Assembly: GCF_900103985.1 (NCBI RefSeq)
Contig: NZ_FNIE01000012.1
Coordinates: forward strand, 1-64,000
Direction of reading: 5' to 3'
Length of the DNA: 64,000 nt
Source: Actinacidiphila guanduensis
GTDB taxonomy: Bacteria; Actinomycetota; Actinomycetes; Streptomycetales; Streptomycetaceae
Shown here: positions 39,378 through 48,150 of the stretch, piece by piece
How the letters are laid out: the number at the start of each line of letters is the position of its first letter
Numbering within the stretch: position 1 is the stretch's first letter
Notes under the pieces: generated by a model
Told to the model about the DNA's origin: nothing
Seen by the model: only the letters and a program-made list of their open reading frames with translations
Database searches by the model: none
Position numbers and translations under genes: made by a program

Positions 39378-39675
39378 CCGGGCACCCTTCCTGGGAATCC
39401 GTCGAAGCGGCGGGCGGGCGGCCGTTTGGCCGCCGACGTGCGCCGTCCCATCCACGTACCAAGGCGCAAAACACGCCAAGTGGGTGCATTCCGTCACCCA
39501 CTGACGACCATACCCGTGCCGCCCGGATTTCGCGTCGGCAGCCGATCGGGCTTGTGGACAACCCGGCACCGGCCCCGTGGCCGCCCGCGCCGGCGACAGC
39601 TAGGGGAGGTCGGGCGGGACGGCGGCGGAGATCACCGGAAAGTGGCCGAGGGCCGGCGTCTGGGAGACTTGCAGG

Positions 39676-40608
39676 GTGAACAAGCGTGTCATCGCCGTCG
39701 TCGGTCCGACCGCGGCCGGCAAGTCCGACCTCGGCGTCGCCCTGGCCCGGGCGCTGGGCGGGGAGGTGGTCAACGCCGACTCGATGCAGCTCTACCGCGG
39801 CATGGACATCGGCACCGCCAAGCTCACCCCCGCCGAACGGCAGGGGGTGCCCCACCACCTCCTGGACGTCTGGGAGGTGACCGAGGCGGCGAGCGTGGCC
39901 GAGTACCAGCTGCTGGCCCGTGCGGAGATCGACCGGCTCCACGCCGAGGGCCGCGTTCCTGTCTTCGTCGGCGGCTCCGGCCTCTACGTGCGCGCCGCCA
40001 TCGACGCCTTGCACTTCCCCGGCACGGACCCCGCCGTCCGCGCCCGGCTGGAGGAGGAGCTGGAGATGCGCGGCCCTGGCGCCCTGCACGCCAGGCTCGC
40101 GGCCGTGGACCCCAAGGCCGCCCAGGCGATCCTGCCCAGCAACGGCCGCCGCATCGTGCGGGCCCTCGAGGTCGTGGAGATCACCGGGCAGCCCTTCACC
40201 GCGGGGCTGCCGGGCCACGAGTCGATCTACGACACCGTGCAGATCGGCGTCGGCGTGCCCCGCCCCGAACTGGACGAGCGCATCACCGCCCGGGTGGACC
40301 GCATGTGGGAGGCCGGGCTCGTGGCTGAGGTGCGCGCCCTGGAGGCGGTCGGCCTGCGCGAGGGCCGCACCGCCTCACGGGCCCTCGGATACCAGCAGGT
40401 GCTCGCCTGGTTCGCCGGCGACAGCTCCGAGGAGCAGGCACGCGCGGAGACCGTACGGGCCACCAAGCGCTTCGCCCGGCGGCAGGAGTCCTGGTTCCGG
40501 CGCGACCCGCGGGTGCACTGGCTCACCGCCCGCGGAACGGAACTCACCGAGCAGGCGCTGGCGTTGGCCGAACAAGCTCCAAGAAGCGGTCACAGCCTGA
40601 TCACGTGA
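39676..40608 (+). CDS. miaA: tRNA dimethylallyltransferase MiaA
   Basis: This 310-residue enzyme transfers the dimethylallyl group to A37 of tRNAs that read UNN codons, the step before MiaB. The P-loop is GPTAAGKS at 10-17. Substrate motifs are NADSMQLYRGMDIGTAK and the DVWEVTEAASVAEYQ loop. FVGGSGLYVRAAIDAL and a late region with RALGYQQVLAWF and TKRFARRQESWFRRD are also diagnostic. GTG is the start. No good ribosome binding site was seen, and GAGACT 12 nt upstream may be a -10 element. The gene is single. Confidence 0.96.
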   Translation: MNKRVIAVVGPTAAGKSDLGVALARALGGEVVNADSMQLYRGMDIGTAKLTPAERQGVPHHLLDVWEVTEAASVAEYQLLARAEIDRLHAEGRVPVFVGGSGLYVRAAIDALHFPGTDPAVRARLEEELEMRGPGALHARLAAVDPKAAQAILPSNGRRIVRALEVVEITGQPFTAGLPGHESIYDTVQIGVGVPRPELDERITARVDRMWEAGLVAEVRALEAVGLREGRTASRALGYQQVLAWFAGDSSEEQARAETVRATKRFARRQESWFRRDPRVHWLTARGTELTEQALALAEQAPRSGHSLIT

Positions 40609-40687
40609 TGGCATCGGGACGTCCTGGTGTCCCGGGCGGGCCCTTTCACCGTGCCATCATCGTGCTTCGAGCTACGGTGTCGGACGC

Positions 40688-41296
40688 ATGGGAGGGCGCG
40701 TGGCGATGGCAGCCGGCCCACGCGACACCCCATCGGGGCGCGACACATCGGCGGACCCTGGCACGTCCCAGGAGTCACACGACTCACACCCGCTACCCGA
40801 TCCCCGCAATGGCGGGGACCCCTTCGACGGCCTCGACCCCCTCGATCCCGGGGAGCCGGCCGACCGGCTCGACCGTCTGGAGCGGCTGGAGCCCCTGGGC
40901 GTTCTGGACGACATCGACCCCCTGGAGGCGGGCGAGCCGCTGCCGGATCTCGAAGGGGCGGAGTCCTTCCGGGAGTTGCGGCCGCCGCGCAGGCTGAGGA
41001 TCTGGCAGCTCGCGCCCATCGTCGTGCTGGCCGTCGGCGGCTCGCTGATGTTCGCCTTTCCGCTCGCCTTCGAGTCCGGCGACGCCGGGCCCGTCGTGGC
41101 CATGCTCGGCCTGCTGCTGTGCGGGTGCGCCGCCGGCTGGGGCCTGACGGCCGCCCGGCGGGTCGGCCAGACCTGGCCGGGACTGCCGGCCCGCGGCTCG
41201 GGCGGAAGGGCGGACTGGCGCTACGTCGCCGGGTACGCCGCCGTGATCGCCGTCCTGGCCGTCCTCGCCGTCTGGCGCGTCGCCCGGCTGCGCTGA
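40688..41296 (+). CDS. Predicted membrane protein with acidic N-terminus
   Basis: A 202-residue protein of unknown function. The first 100 residues are disordered, acidic and repetitive in Asp-Pro-Leu and Asp-Arg-Leu units (DGLDPLDPGEP, ADRLDRLERLEPLG). Three hydrophobic segments follow: about 114-133 (IWQLAPIVVLAVGGSLMFAF), 138-160 and 180-200. The gene lies between miaA and dapF, as in other Streptomyces. TACGGT at 40673-40678 is a possible -10 element with 9 nt to the ATG. A second in-frame ATG six codons on is the alternative start. Confidence 0.72.
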   Translation: MGGRVAMAAGPRDTPSGRDTSADPGTSQESHDSHPLPDPRNGGDPFDGLDPLDPGEPADRLDRLERLEPLGVLDDIDPLEAGEPLPDLEGAESFRELRPPRRLRIWQLAPIVVLAVGGSLMFAFPLAFESGDAGPVVAMLGLLLCGCAAGWGLTAARRVGQTWPGLPARGSGGRADWRYVAGYAAVIAVLAVLAVWRVARLR

Positions 41297-41379
41297 CACG
41301 CCCGGCCGCATTCCGCACCCCTTGTGCCATGCCCCGCCGGGCGGTCCGGTCCCGACCGGGCGCAGCGGCGCGGACCGCG

Positions 41380-41385
41380 TACGAT
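41380..41385 (+). promoter_or_regulatory. dapF -10 element (leaderless)
   Basis: TACGAT begins exactly 13 nt before GTG 41393. The GGGAGG that touches the start codon is too close to act as a Shine-Dalgarno, so a leaderless message is more likely. Confidence 0.5.
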
Positions 41386-41392
41386 CGGGAGG

Positions 41393-42295
41393 GTGACGCA
41401 CCCGCACGCCGGCGCCCGGATCCCCTTCCTCAAGGGGCACGGCACCGAGAACGACTTCGTGATCGTCCCCGACCCGGACGGCCGCCTCGACCTGTCGGCT
41501 GCCGATGTGGCCCGGCTGTGCGACCGCCGCGCGGGCATCGGCGGCGACGGCCTGCTGCGCGTCGTCCGCAGCGCCGCCCATCCCGAGGGCGCCGCGCTCG
41601 CCGGCGAGGCCGAGTGGTTCATGGACTACCGCAACAGCGACGGCAGCATCGCCGAGATGTGCGGCAACGGCGTCCGGGTCTTCGCCCGCTACCTCCAGCG
41701 CGAGGGGCACATCGAGGCCGGCGACCTGGCCGTGGCCACCCGGGCCGGCATCCGGCACGTGCACCTCGCCAAGGACACCGAGGACGGCGGCCAGGGCGAC
41801 ATCACCGTGTCCATGGGCCGCGCGACCCTGCCGGGCGGCGACGTCAGCGTCGGCGTGGACGGGCGCACCTGGCCCGCCATCAACGTCGGCATGGGCAACC
41901 CGCACGCCGTCGCCTTCGTCACCGACCTGGACGAGGCGGGTGACCTGCTGCACGCCCCCGCCGTGGCCCCGGCCGGCGCCTACCCCGCCGGGACCAACGT
42001 CGAGTTCGTCGTCGACCGCGCGCCCGGCCATGTGGCCATGCGCGTCCACGAGCGCGGCTCGGGCGAGACCCGCTCCTGCGGCACCGGTGCCTGCGCCGTG
42101 ATGGTCGCCACCGCCCGGCGCGACGGGCTGGACCCGCTGCGCACCGGAGCGGCGGCCACCTACACCGTGGACGTCCCCGGCGGCCGGCTCGTGATCACCG
42201 AACGCGCAGACGGCGAGGTCGAGATGACCGGTCCCGCCGTGATCCTCGCCGAGGGCACCATCGACCCGGCCTGGCTGTGGGGACCCACCCACTGA
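41393..42295 (+). CDS. dapF: Diaminopimelate epimerase DapF
   Basis: A 300-residue enzyme interconverting LL- and meso-diaminopimelate for lysine and cell-wall precursor synthesis. The two catalytic cysteines are Cys90 in EMCGNGVRVFARY and Cys229 in SCGTGACA. The substrate loop FLKGHGTENDFV is intact. GTG 41393 was chosen over an upstream in-frame ATG because of the -10 element 13 nt ahead and because the conserved N-terminus starts about 12 residues later. The product feeds peptidoglycan containing LL-diaminopimelate, typical of Streptomyces. Confidence 0.96.
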   Translation: MTHPHAGARIPFLKGHGTENDFVIVPDPDGRLDLSAADVARLCDRRAGIGGDGLLRVVRSAAHPEGAALAGEAEWFMDYRNSDGSIAEMCGNGVRVFARYLQREGHIEAGDLAVATRAGIRHVHLAKDTEDGGQGDITVSMGRATLPGGDVSVGVDGRTWPAINVGMGNPHAVAFVTDLDEAGDLLHAPAVAPAGAYPAGTNVEFVVDRAPGHVAMRVHERGSGETRSCGTGACAVMVATARRDGLDPLRTGAAATYTVDVPGGRLVITERADGEVEMTGPAVILAEGTIDPAWLWGPTH

Positions 42296-42494
42296 ACCGC
42301 CGCCGGCCCGCACCAGCAGAACCGGACGTATCCGGTCACCCCACCCGTACACCTTCCCTCGAACGGGTGATGGGGATCACTCTCGGCGAGAGCGTGACAG
42401 CCGCACGTGGTGGGCTCGGTAGCATCAATCACCGGCGCGGCTCCACGGGGCGTGGTGAGCGTCCGCAGCCGGTCCACGCTGCCGGGAGGCCCCG

Positions 42495-44678
42495 ATGAGC
42501 GCAGAGAACGCCTTCGACGCGGACAACGCCGTCGACATCGTCCGGCGCGGCCTGCGGCGGATCGACCTGCGCCGCGTCGACCTGCGCAGGCTGGGACGCG
42601 TGGCCCTGCTCGGTGGCTCCGGGCGCGGCCGGCTGCCGGACGCGATCGAGCACCTCATCAAGGCCCACCGCGCCCACTACCCCGAGGCGGGCCCGGAAGC
42701 AGTCGAGACCCTGCGGCGCGCCTACGTCCTGGCCGAGTCCTCGCACCGCGGACAGACCCGCAAGAGCGGCGAGCCCTACATCACCCACCCGCTCGCCGTC
42801 ACCTTGATCCTCGCCGAACTCGGGGCCGAGACCACCACGCTGACCGCATCGCTCCTCCACGACACCGTGGAGGACACCGAGGTGACGCTCGATCAGGTCG
42901 GGGTGGCCTTCGGCGAGGAGGTGCGCTTCCTCGTGGACGGTGTGACCAAGCTGGAGAAGGTCGACTACGGCGCCGCCGCCGAACCCGAGACCTTCCGCAA
43001 GATGCTCCTGGCCACCGGCAACGACGTGCGGGTCATGTCGATCAAACTCGCCGACCGCCTCCACAACATGCGCACCCTGGGCGTCATGCGGCCCGACAAG
43101 CAGGCCCGCATCGCCAGGGTGACGCGCGACGTGCTCATCCCGCTCGCCGAGCGGCTGGGGGTCCAGGCACTCAAGAGCGAGCTGGAGGACCTGGTCTTCG
43201 CGGTCCTGCACCCCGAGGAGTACGCCCGGGCCCGCGCGATGATCGACGCGGCCGCCGCCCGCCCCGACCCCCTCGCCGTCGTCGCCGAGGACCTGCGCGG
43301 CGTGCTGCGCGACGCCGGCATCGCCGCCGAGGTGAGCATCCGGCCGCGGCACGTGGTCTCCGTGCACCGCCTGATGCGCAAACGCGGGGTCGAGGAGCTG
43401 GGCGGCTGCGACTTCGGGCGGCTGCTGGTGGTCGTGGAGGAGAACGCCGACTGCTACGCCGCGCTCGGCGAGCTGCACACCTGCTTCACCCCGGTGATCG
43501 CCGAGTTCAAGGACTTCATCGCCGCGCCGAAGTTCAACCTGTACCAGTCGCTCCACACCGCCGTCGCGGACCGGCACGGCCGGATCGCCGAAGTCCTCGT
43601 CCGCACCCGGCGGATGCACCGCGTCGCCGAGGCGGGCGTCGTCGCGCTCGGCGACCCGCACGCCGCCGTGGAACCGCCCCAGGGCGCTGATGCCGACGCC
43701 CCCTCCGGCGAGGGCTGGGCGGGACCGGACCCGACCCAGCCCGGCTGGCTCGCCCGCCTGCTGGAGTGGCAGCGGGCCGTCCCCGACGCGGACACCTTCT
43801 GGTCGGCCCTGCGCGACGACCTCGCCCAGGACCGCGAGATCACCGTCTTCACCGCTCAAGGTGCCGAGGCCACCGGCACCTTCCGGCTGCCCGCGGGCGC
43901 CAGCTGCGTGGACGCCGCCTACGCCGTGCACGGCGCGGGCGGCCACGCCTGCGTCGGCGTCCGCGTCAACGGCCGACTGGCGCCGCTGGGGACCCGCCTG
44001 CGCGACGGCGACACCGTCCAGCTGCTGATGGACGACAGCGACACCTCGGGCCCCGACCCCGAATGGCTGGAGCACGCCACCACTCCGGCCGCCCGTATCG
44101 CCATCGGCCGCTGGCTCAACCAGCACCCCGGCCTCCCCGGGGAGGAGCAGCCCGCCAAGGCCCCCGCCGCCCGACCGGCGGCCCTGGAAAGCGGCGTGCC
44201 GCACGCCGAGCCGGTGGCCGTCGCCGACCTTCCCGGCGCCTCCGTCCGGCTGGCCCGGTGCTGTACGCCGGTGCCGCCCGACCACCTCATCGGGTTCGCG
44301 ATCCGCGGCGGCACCGTGGCCGTGCACCGGGCCGAGTGTCCCAGCGGCGCCCGCATGGCGGCCGACGGCCGCACCGCCGTGCCCGTCCGGTGGCGCGACG
44401 CCCCCAGCGAGGGGGCCTCCTACCGCGCGACCGTCCTCGCCGAGGCCCTCAGCCGCCCCAGGCTGCTGGCCGATCTCACCGAGGTGATCGCCTCCCAGGG
44501 CGTCGGCATCGTCTCCGCCGCAGTGGAGCCGCCCCAGGAGCACCGGGTCCGCCATACCTACACTGTGGAGTTGTCCGACCAGCAGGCGCTCACGGCGCTG
44601 ATGAGGGCGATGCGGTCCGTCCCCGGCGTCTACGACGTCTACCGCGCGCACCTGACCACCGCAGCCGTCCAGGACTGA
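42495..44678 (+). CDS. rshA: RelA/SpoT homologue RshA
   Basis: A 727-residue RSH protein. The N-terminal HD hydrolase for (p)ppGpp looks complete: HRGQTRKSGEPYITHP, HDTVEDT at 122-128 and KLADRLHNMRTL. The synthetase domain diverges. The usual RxKH is RPRH (Arg283, Arg285), and the YDLLAVRV strand is CDFGRLLVVV. Asp306 and Glu366 remain. TGS (about 450-510) and ACT (about 640-720) domains follow. Streptomyces have both RelA and a second enzyme, RshA. The dapF-hflX position fits rshA, and degradation is probably its main task (inference). GGGAGG precedes the ATG. TAGCAT at 42420-42425 may be the -10 element. Confidence 0.9.
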   Translation: MSAENAFDADNAVDIVRRGLRRIDLRRVDLRRLGRVALLGGSGRGRLPDAIEHLIKAHRAHYPEAGPEAVETLRRAYVLAESSHRGQTRKSGEPYITHPLAVTLILAELGAETTTLTASLLHDTVEDTEVTLDQVGVAFGEEVRFLVDGVTKLEKVDYGAAAEPETFRKMLLATGNDVRVMSIKLADRLHNMRTLGVMRPDKQARIARVTRDVLIPLAERLGVQALKSELEDLVFAVLHPEEYARARAMIDAAAARPDPLAVVAEDLRGVLRDAGIAAEVSIRPRHVVSVHRLMRKRGVEELGGCDFGRLLVVVEENADCYAALGELHTCFTPVIAEFKDFIAAPKFNLYQSLHTAVADRHGRIAEVLVRTRRMHRVAEAGVVALGDPHAAVEPPQGADADAPSGEGWAGPDPTQPGWLARLLEWQRAVPDADTFWSALRDDLAQDREITVFTAQGAEATGTFRLPAGASCVDAAYAVHGAGGHACVGVRVNGRLAPLGTRLRDGDTVQLLMDDSDTSGPDPEWLEHATTPAARIAIGRWLNQHPGLPGEEQPAKAPAARPAALESGVPHAEPVAVADLPGASVRLARCCTPVPPDHLIGFAIRGGTVAVHRAECPSGARMAADGRTAVPVRWRDAPSEGASYRATVLAEALSRPRLLADLTEVIASQGVGIVSAAVEPPQEHRVRHTYTVELSDQQALTALMRAMRSVPGVYDVYRAHLTTAAVQD

Positions 44679-44839
44679 TCACACTCCTGCAACGGACGGT
44701 GACCGTACGTAGTTCCCGGTCGGGCAAAGAACATCGCCCGCGGTGAAACCCGCGTGACCGCACCGCGCCGGCGTGCGACCATCGACAGTGGTGGCGCCAC
44801 CACGGCGCCCGAACGTCGACCGTACGACCGAAGGAACAG

Positions 44840-46339
44840 ATGACCTCCAACGCTTCCTCCTCTTCCCCGCACGACCGGCAGCGCCTTCCCGAGCACCTTC
44901 GGGCCGAAGCCCTGATGGAAGAGGACGCGGCCTTGGGCCTGGACACCGACGGCGACTGGGACGGCGACCAGCTGGACCGCTCCGACCGCGCCTCCCTGCG
45001 CCGGGTCGCGGGCCTGTCCACCGAACTGGAGGACGTCACCGAGGTCGAGTACCGGCAGCTCCGCCTGGAGCGCGTGGTACTGGTCGGTGTGTGGACCTCC
45101 GGCACGGTGGACGACGCCGAGCAGTCACTGGCCGAGCTCGCCGCACTCGCCGAGACGGCAGGGGCCCTCGTGCTCGACGGCGTGATCCAGCGCCGCGACA
45201 AGCCCGACCCGGCCACCTACATCGGCTCCGGCAAGGCGCAGGAGCTGCGCGACATCGTCGTGGAGACCGGCGCCGACACCGTGGTGTGCGACGGCGAGCT
45301 CAGCCCCGGCCAGCTCATCCACCTCGAGGACGTCGTCAAGGTCAAGGTGGTCGACCGCACCGCGCTGATCCTCGACATCTTCGCCCAGCACGCCAAGTCC
45401 CGCGAGGGCAAGGCGCAGGTGTCGCTCGCGCAGATGCAGTACATGCTGCCCAGGCTGCGCGGCTGGGGCCAGTCGCTCTCCCGCCAGATGGGCGGTGGCG
45501 GCTCCGGTTCCTCCGGCGGCGGCATGGCGACCCGCGGTCCCGGTGAGACCAAGATCGAGACCGACCGGCGCCGCATCCGCGAGAAGATGGCCAAGATGCG
45601 CCGCGAGATCGCGGAGATGAAGACCAGCCGCGACCTCAAGCGCCAGGAGCGCAAGCGCCACAAGGTGCCCTCGGTGGCCATCGCCGGCTACACCAACGCG
45701 GGCAAGTCCTCGCTGCTCAACCGGCTGACCGGCGCCGGCGTCCTGGTGGAGAACGCGCTGTTCGCCACCCTGGACCCCACCGTGCGGCGGGCCGAGACGC
45801 CCAGCGGCCGCGTCTACACCCTCGCCGACACCGTCGGATTCGTGCGGCACCTGCCGCACCACCTGGTCGAGGCGTTCCGCTCCACCATGGAGGAGGTCGG
45901 CGAGGCCGACCTGATCCTGCACGTGGTCGACGGCTCGCACCCGGTGCCCGAGGAGCAACTCGCCGCGGTCCGCGAGGTGTTCCGCGACGTCGGCGCACAC
46001 GACGTGCCGGAGATCGTCGTCGTCAACAAGGCGGACGCCGCCGACCCGCTGGTCCTGCAGCGGCTGCTGCGCGAGGAGAAGCACGCGATCGCCGTGTCCG
46101 CCCGCAGCGGCCTGGGCATCGACAAGCTGCTCGCGCTGATCGACGACACGCTGCCGCGCCCTGACGTGGAGGTGGAGGCCCTGGTGCCCTACACCCATGG
46201 GGCGCTGGTCTCGCGCGTGCACGCGAGCGGCGAGGTGCTCTCCGAGGAGCACACCGGCGAGGGCACCCTGCTCCGCGTCCGGGTGCACGAGGAACTGGCT
46301 GCCGAACTGGCGCCGTTCACCCTGGCCGCGCGACACTGA
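44840..46339 (+). CDS. hflX: GTPase HflX
   Basis: A 499-residue ribosome-associated GTPase that splits stalled or stressed ribosomes. The N-terminal HflX domain (about 75-230) has VVCDGELSPGQLIHLEDVVKV and a long helical linker with GPGETKIETDRRRI. G1 is GYTNAGKS at 283-290. G2 and G3 lie in FATLDPTVRR and LADTVGFVRHLPH. NKAD is G4. The C-terminal domain is present. AAGGAAC precedes the ATG. A strong hairpin follows at 46359. It is a single gene at the end of the conserved miaB-hflX stretch. Confidence 0.96.
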   Translation: MTSNASSSSPHDRQRLPEHLRAEALMEEDAALGLDTDGDWDGDQLDRSDRASLRRVAGLSTELEDVTEVEYRQLRLERVVLVGVWTSGTVDDAEQSLAELAALAETAGALVLDGVIQRRDKPDPATYIGSGKAQELRDIVVETGADTVVCDGELSPGQLIHLEDVVKVKVVDRTALILDIFAQHAKSREGKAQVSLAQMQYMLPRLRGWGQSLSRQMGGGGSGSSGGGMATRGPGETKIETDRRRIREKMAKMRREIAEMKTSRDLKRQERKRHKVPSVAIAGYTNAGKSSLLNRLTGAGVLVENALFATLDPTVRRAETPSGRVYTLADTVGFVRHLPHHLVEAFRSTMEEVGEADLILHVVDGSHPVPEEQLAAVREVFRDVGAHDVPEIVVVNKADAADPLVLQRLLREEKHAIAVSARSGLGIDKLLALIDDTLPRPDVEVEALVPYTHGALVSRVHASGEVLSEEHTGEGTLLRVRVHEELAAELAPFTLAARH

Positions 46340-46358
46340 CCGTCCGGCACCGACGAAT

Positions 46359-46392
46359 GTAAGGGCCGCCTCCCCTTGGAGGCGGCCCTTAC
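46359..46392 (+). terminator. hflX terminator
   Basis: A perfect 15-bp stem (46359-46373 with 46378-46392) and a CCTT loop, 19 nt after the hflX stop. Confidence 0.8.
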
Positions 46393-46679
46393 GCGTTGCA
46401 CGCTCTGATCTCCTTGTCGGCCTCGCCGCACCTCGCCCGGGCGACCTCGGGCCTCACCGAGCCGTACACCTCTCCCGGTTCGTGGTGCCTCGATCGCCGT
46501 GGTGCCCTGCCGCGCCCCGGGGCCGGATGCCCTTCCGCGCTGCCGGAGGGAGGACCGGCGCGGGCCGCCGGCCGGGTCCGTCCGGAAAGTTCTGTCGACC
46601 GCCCGTGATCGCTTCGTCACCGCGTCGTTAGTACGGACGGGGGACAACCGTCCCGAAGCCGACCAGGAGGAGAGGGTAC
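46393..46679 (+). promoter_or_regulatory. Upstream region of the siderophore-type cluster
   Basis: About 290 nt without a gene, expected to hold the promoter of the four-gene cluster. I looked for the 19-bp DmdR/IdeR iron box (TTAGGTTAGGCTAACCTAA type) and found no fair match. AGGAGGAGAGGG just before 46680 is the ribosome binding site. Confidence 0.45.
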
Positions 46680-48092
46680 GTGGCGGTCACTTCGAGCGTG
46701 CCGGGACAATTGGCGCCGATCGACGGCGACATCACCGGCGCCGAGGCGATCCTGCGCCGCCAGGCGCAGCGCGAGTCGTCCGCGCGCACCTACGCCCGGT
46801 CGCTGCCGGTGGTCCCGGTCCGGGCCCGCGGCATGACGGTAGAGGGCGCCGACGGGCGGCGCTACCTGGACTGCCTGTCGGGCGCCGGCACCCTCGCCCT
46901 CGGCCACAACCACCCCGTCGTCCTGGAGGCGATCCGGCGCGTCCTGGACTCCGGCGCCCCCCTGCACGTCCTGGACCTCGCCACCCCGGTCAAGGACGAC
47001 TTCACCACCGCCCTGTTCGAGACGCTTCCCGCGCCCCTGGCCGAGCACGGCCGCGTGCAGTTCTGCGGCCCCGCCGGCACCGACGCCGTCGAGGCCGCGA
47101 TCAAGCTCACGCGCACCGCCACCGGCCGGGCCGGACTGCTGGCCTTCTCCGGGGCCTACCACGGCATGACGTCCGCCGCCCTGGCGGCCACCGGCGACAC
47201 CGACGCGCGCGCGGCCATGGCGGCGGACACACGCGTCACCAGGCTCCCGTTCCCCTACGACTACCGCTGCCCCTTCGGCACCGGTGGCGACCGCGGCGCC
47301 GAACTGTCCGCGCGGCTGACCGCGAACCTGCTGGACGATCCCAAGGGCGGCGTGCAGCGGCCCGCCGCCATGCTGCTCGAACCCGTCCAAGGGGAAGGCG
47401 GCGTGATCCCCGCGCCCGACGAGTGGCTGCGCAGGATGCGGGAGATCACCCGGGCCCGCGGCATCCCGCTGATCGCCGACGAGGTGCAGACCGGCGTCGG
47501 CCGCACCGGCACCTTCTGGGCCGTCGAGCGCAGCGGCGTCGTGCCCGACGTCATGGTGCTCTCCAAAGCGGTCGGCGGCAGCCTCCCGCTCGCGGTGATC
47601 GTCTACCGCGAGGAACTCGACACCTGGCACCCGGGAGCCCACGCGGGCACCTTCCGCGGCAATCAGCTCGCCATGGCCGCCGGCGCCGCCACCATCCGCT
47701 TCGTCCGGCAGAACGCGCTGCACGAGCGGGCCGAGGCCGTCGGCGCCCACATGCTGTCCCGGCTGCGCGGCCTGGCCGCCCACCATGCCTGCATCGGCGA
47801 TGTGCGCGGCCGCGGACTGATGATCGGCGTCGAACTGGTCGATACCGCGGCGCAGCCCGACGACTACGGCGCCCTGCCCGCCGCGTCGGCGCTGGCCGCG
47901 CGCGTCCAGCAGGAGGCGCTGCGGCGCGGCCTGATCGTGGAGCTCGGCGGCAGGCACTCCGCCGTCATCCGGCTGCTGCCCCCGCTCACGATCACCGACG
48001 AGCAGGCCGAGGCCGTACTGGACCGCCTCGCCGACGCCCTGCAGGCCGCCCAGGGCGCCGCGCAGCCCGCTGTCGGCGCCTCCCGCCCGTAA
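46680..48092 (+). CDS. Diaminobutyrate-2-oxoglutarate aminotransferase
   Basis: A 470-residue class III PLP aminotransferase. It resembles the EctB/Dat/RhbA enzymes that make L-2,4-diaminobutyrate from aspartate semialdehyde and glutamate. Features are YLDCLSGAGTLALGHNHP, the PLP phosphate loop FCGPAGTDAVEAAIKL, AYHGMT, LLEPVQGEGGV, DEVQTGVGRTG and the Schiff-base Lys296 in LSKAVGGSLPL. The gene is followed 58 nt later by an IucA/IucC synthetase, so it very likely supplies the diamine backbone of a siderophore. No decarboxylase gene for converting diaminobutyrate to diaminopropane is present. The GTG is preceded by a strong AGGAGGAG. Confidence 0.9.
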   Translation: MAVTSSVPGQLAPIDGDITGAEAILRRQAQRESSARTYARSLPVVPVRARGMTVEGADGRRYLDCLSGAGTLALGHNHPVVLEAIRRVLDSGAPLHVLDLATPVKDDFTTALFETLPAPLAEHGRVQFCGPAGTDAVEAAIKLTRTATGRAGLLAFSGAYHGMTSAALAATGDTDARAAMAADTRVTRLPFPYDYRCPFGTGGDRGAELSARLTANLLDDPKGGVQRPAAMLLEPVQGEGGVIPAPDEWLRRMREITRARGIPLIADEVQTGVGRTGTFWAVERSGVVPDVMVLSKAVGGSLPLAVIVYREELDTWHPGAHAGTFRGNQLAMAAGAATIRFVRQNALHERAEAVGAHMLSRLRGLAAHHACIGDVRGRGLMIGVELVDTAAQPDDYGALPAASALAARVQQEALRRGLIVELGGRHSAVIRLLPPLTITDEQAEAVLDRLADALQAAQGAAQPAVGASRP

Positions 48093-48150
48093 GCGCCCGC
48101 ACGCCGCACCCGCACCCGCACCGCCGTACCCGACAAGTGAGGCCCCTGGC

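Noticed and set aside
46393..46679. DmdR1/IdeR iron box ahead of the aminotransferase gene
   Set aside because: No stretch resembles TTAGGTTAGGCTAACCTAA. Only an isolated TTAG near 46628 was seen.
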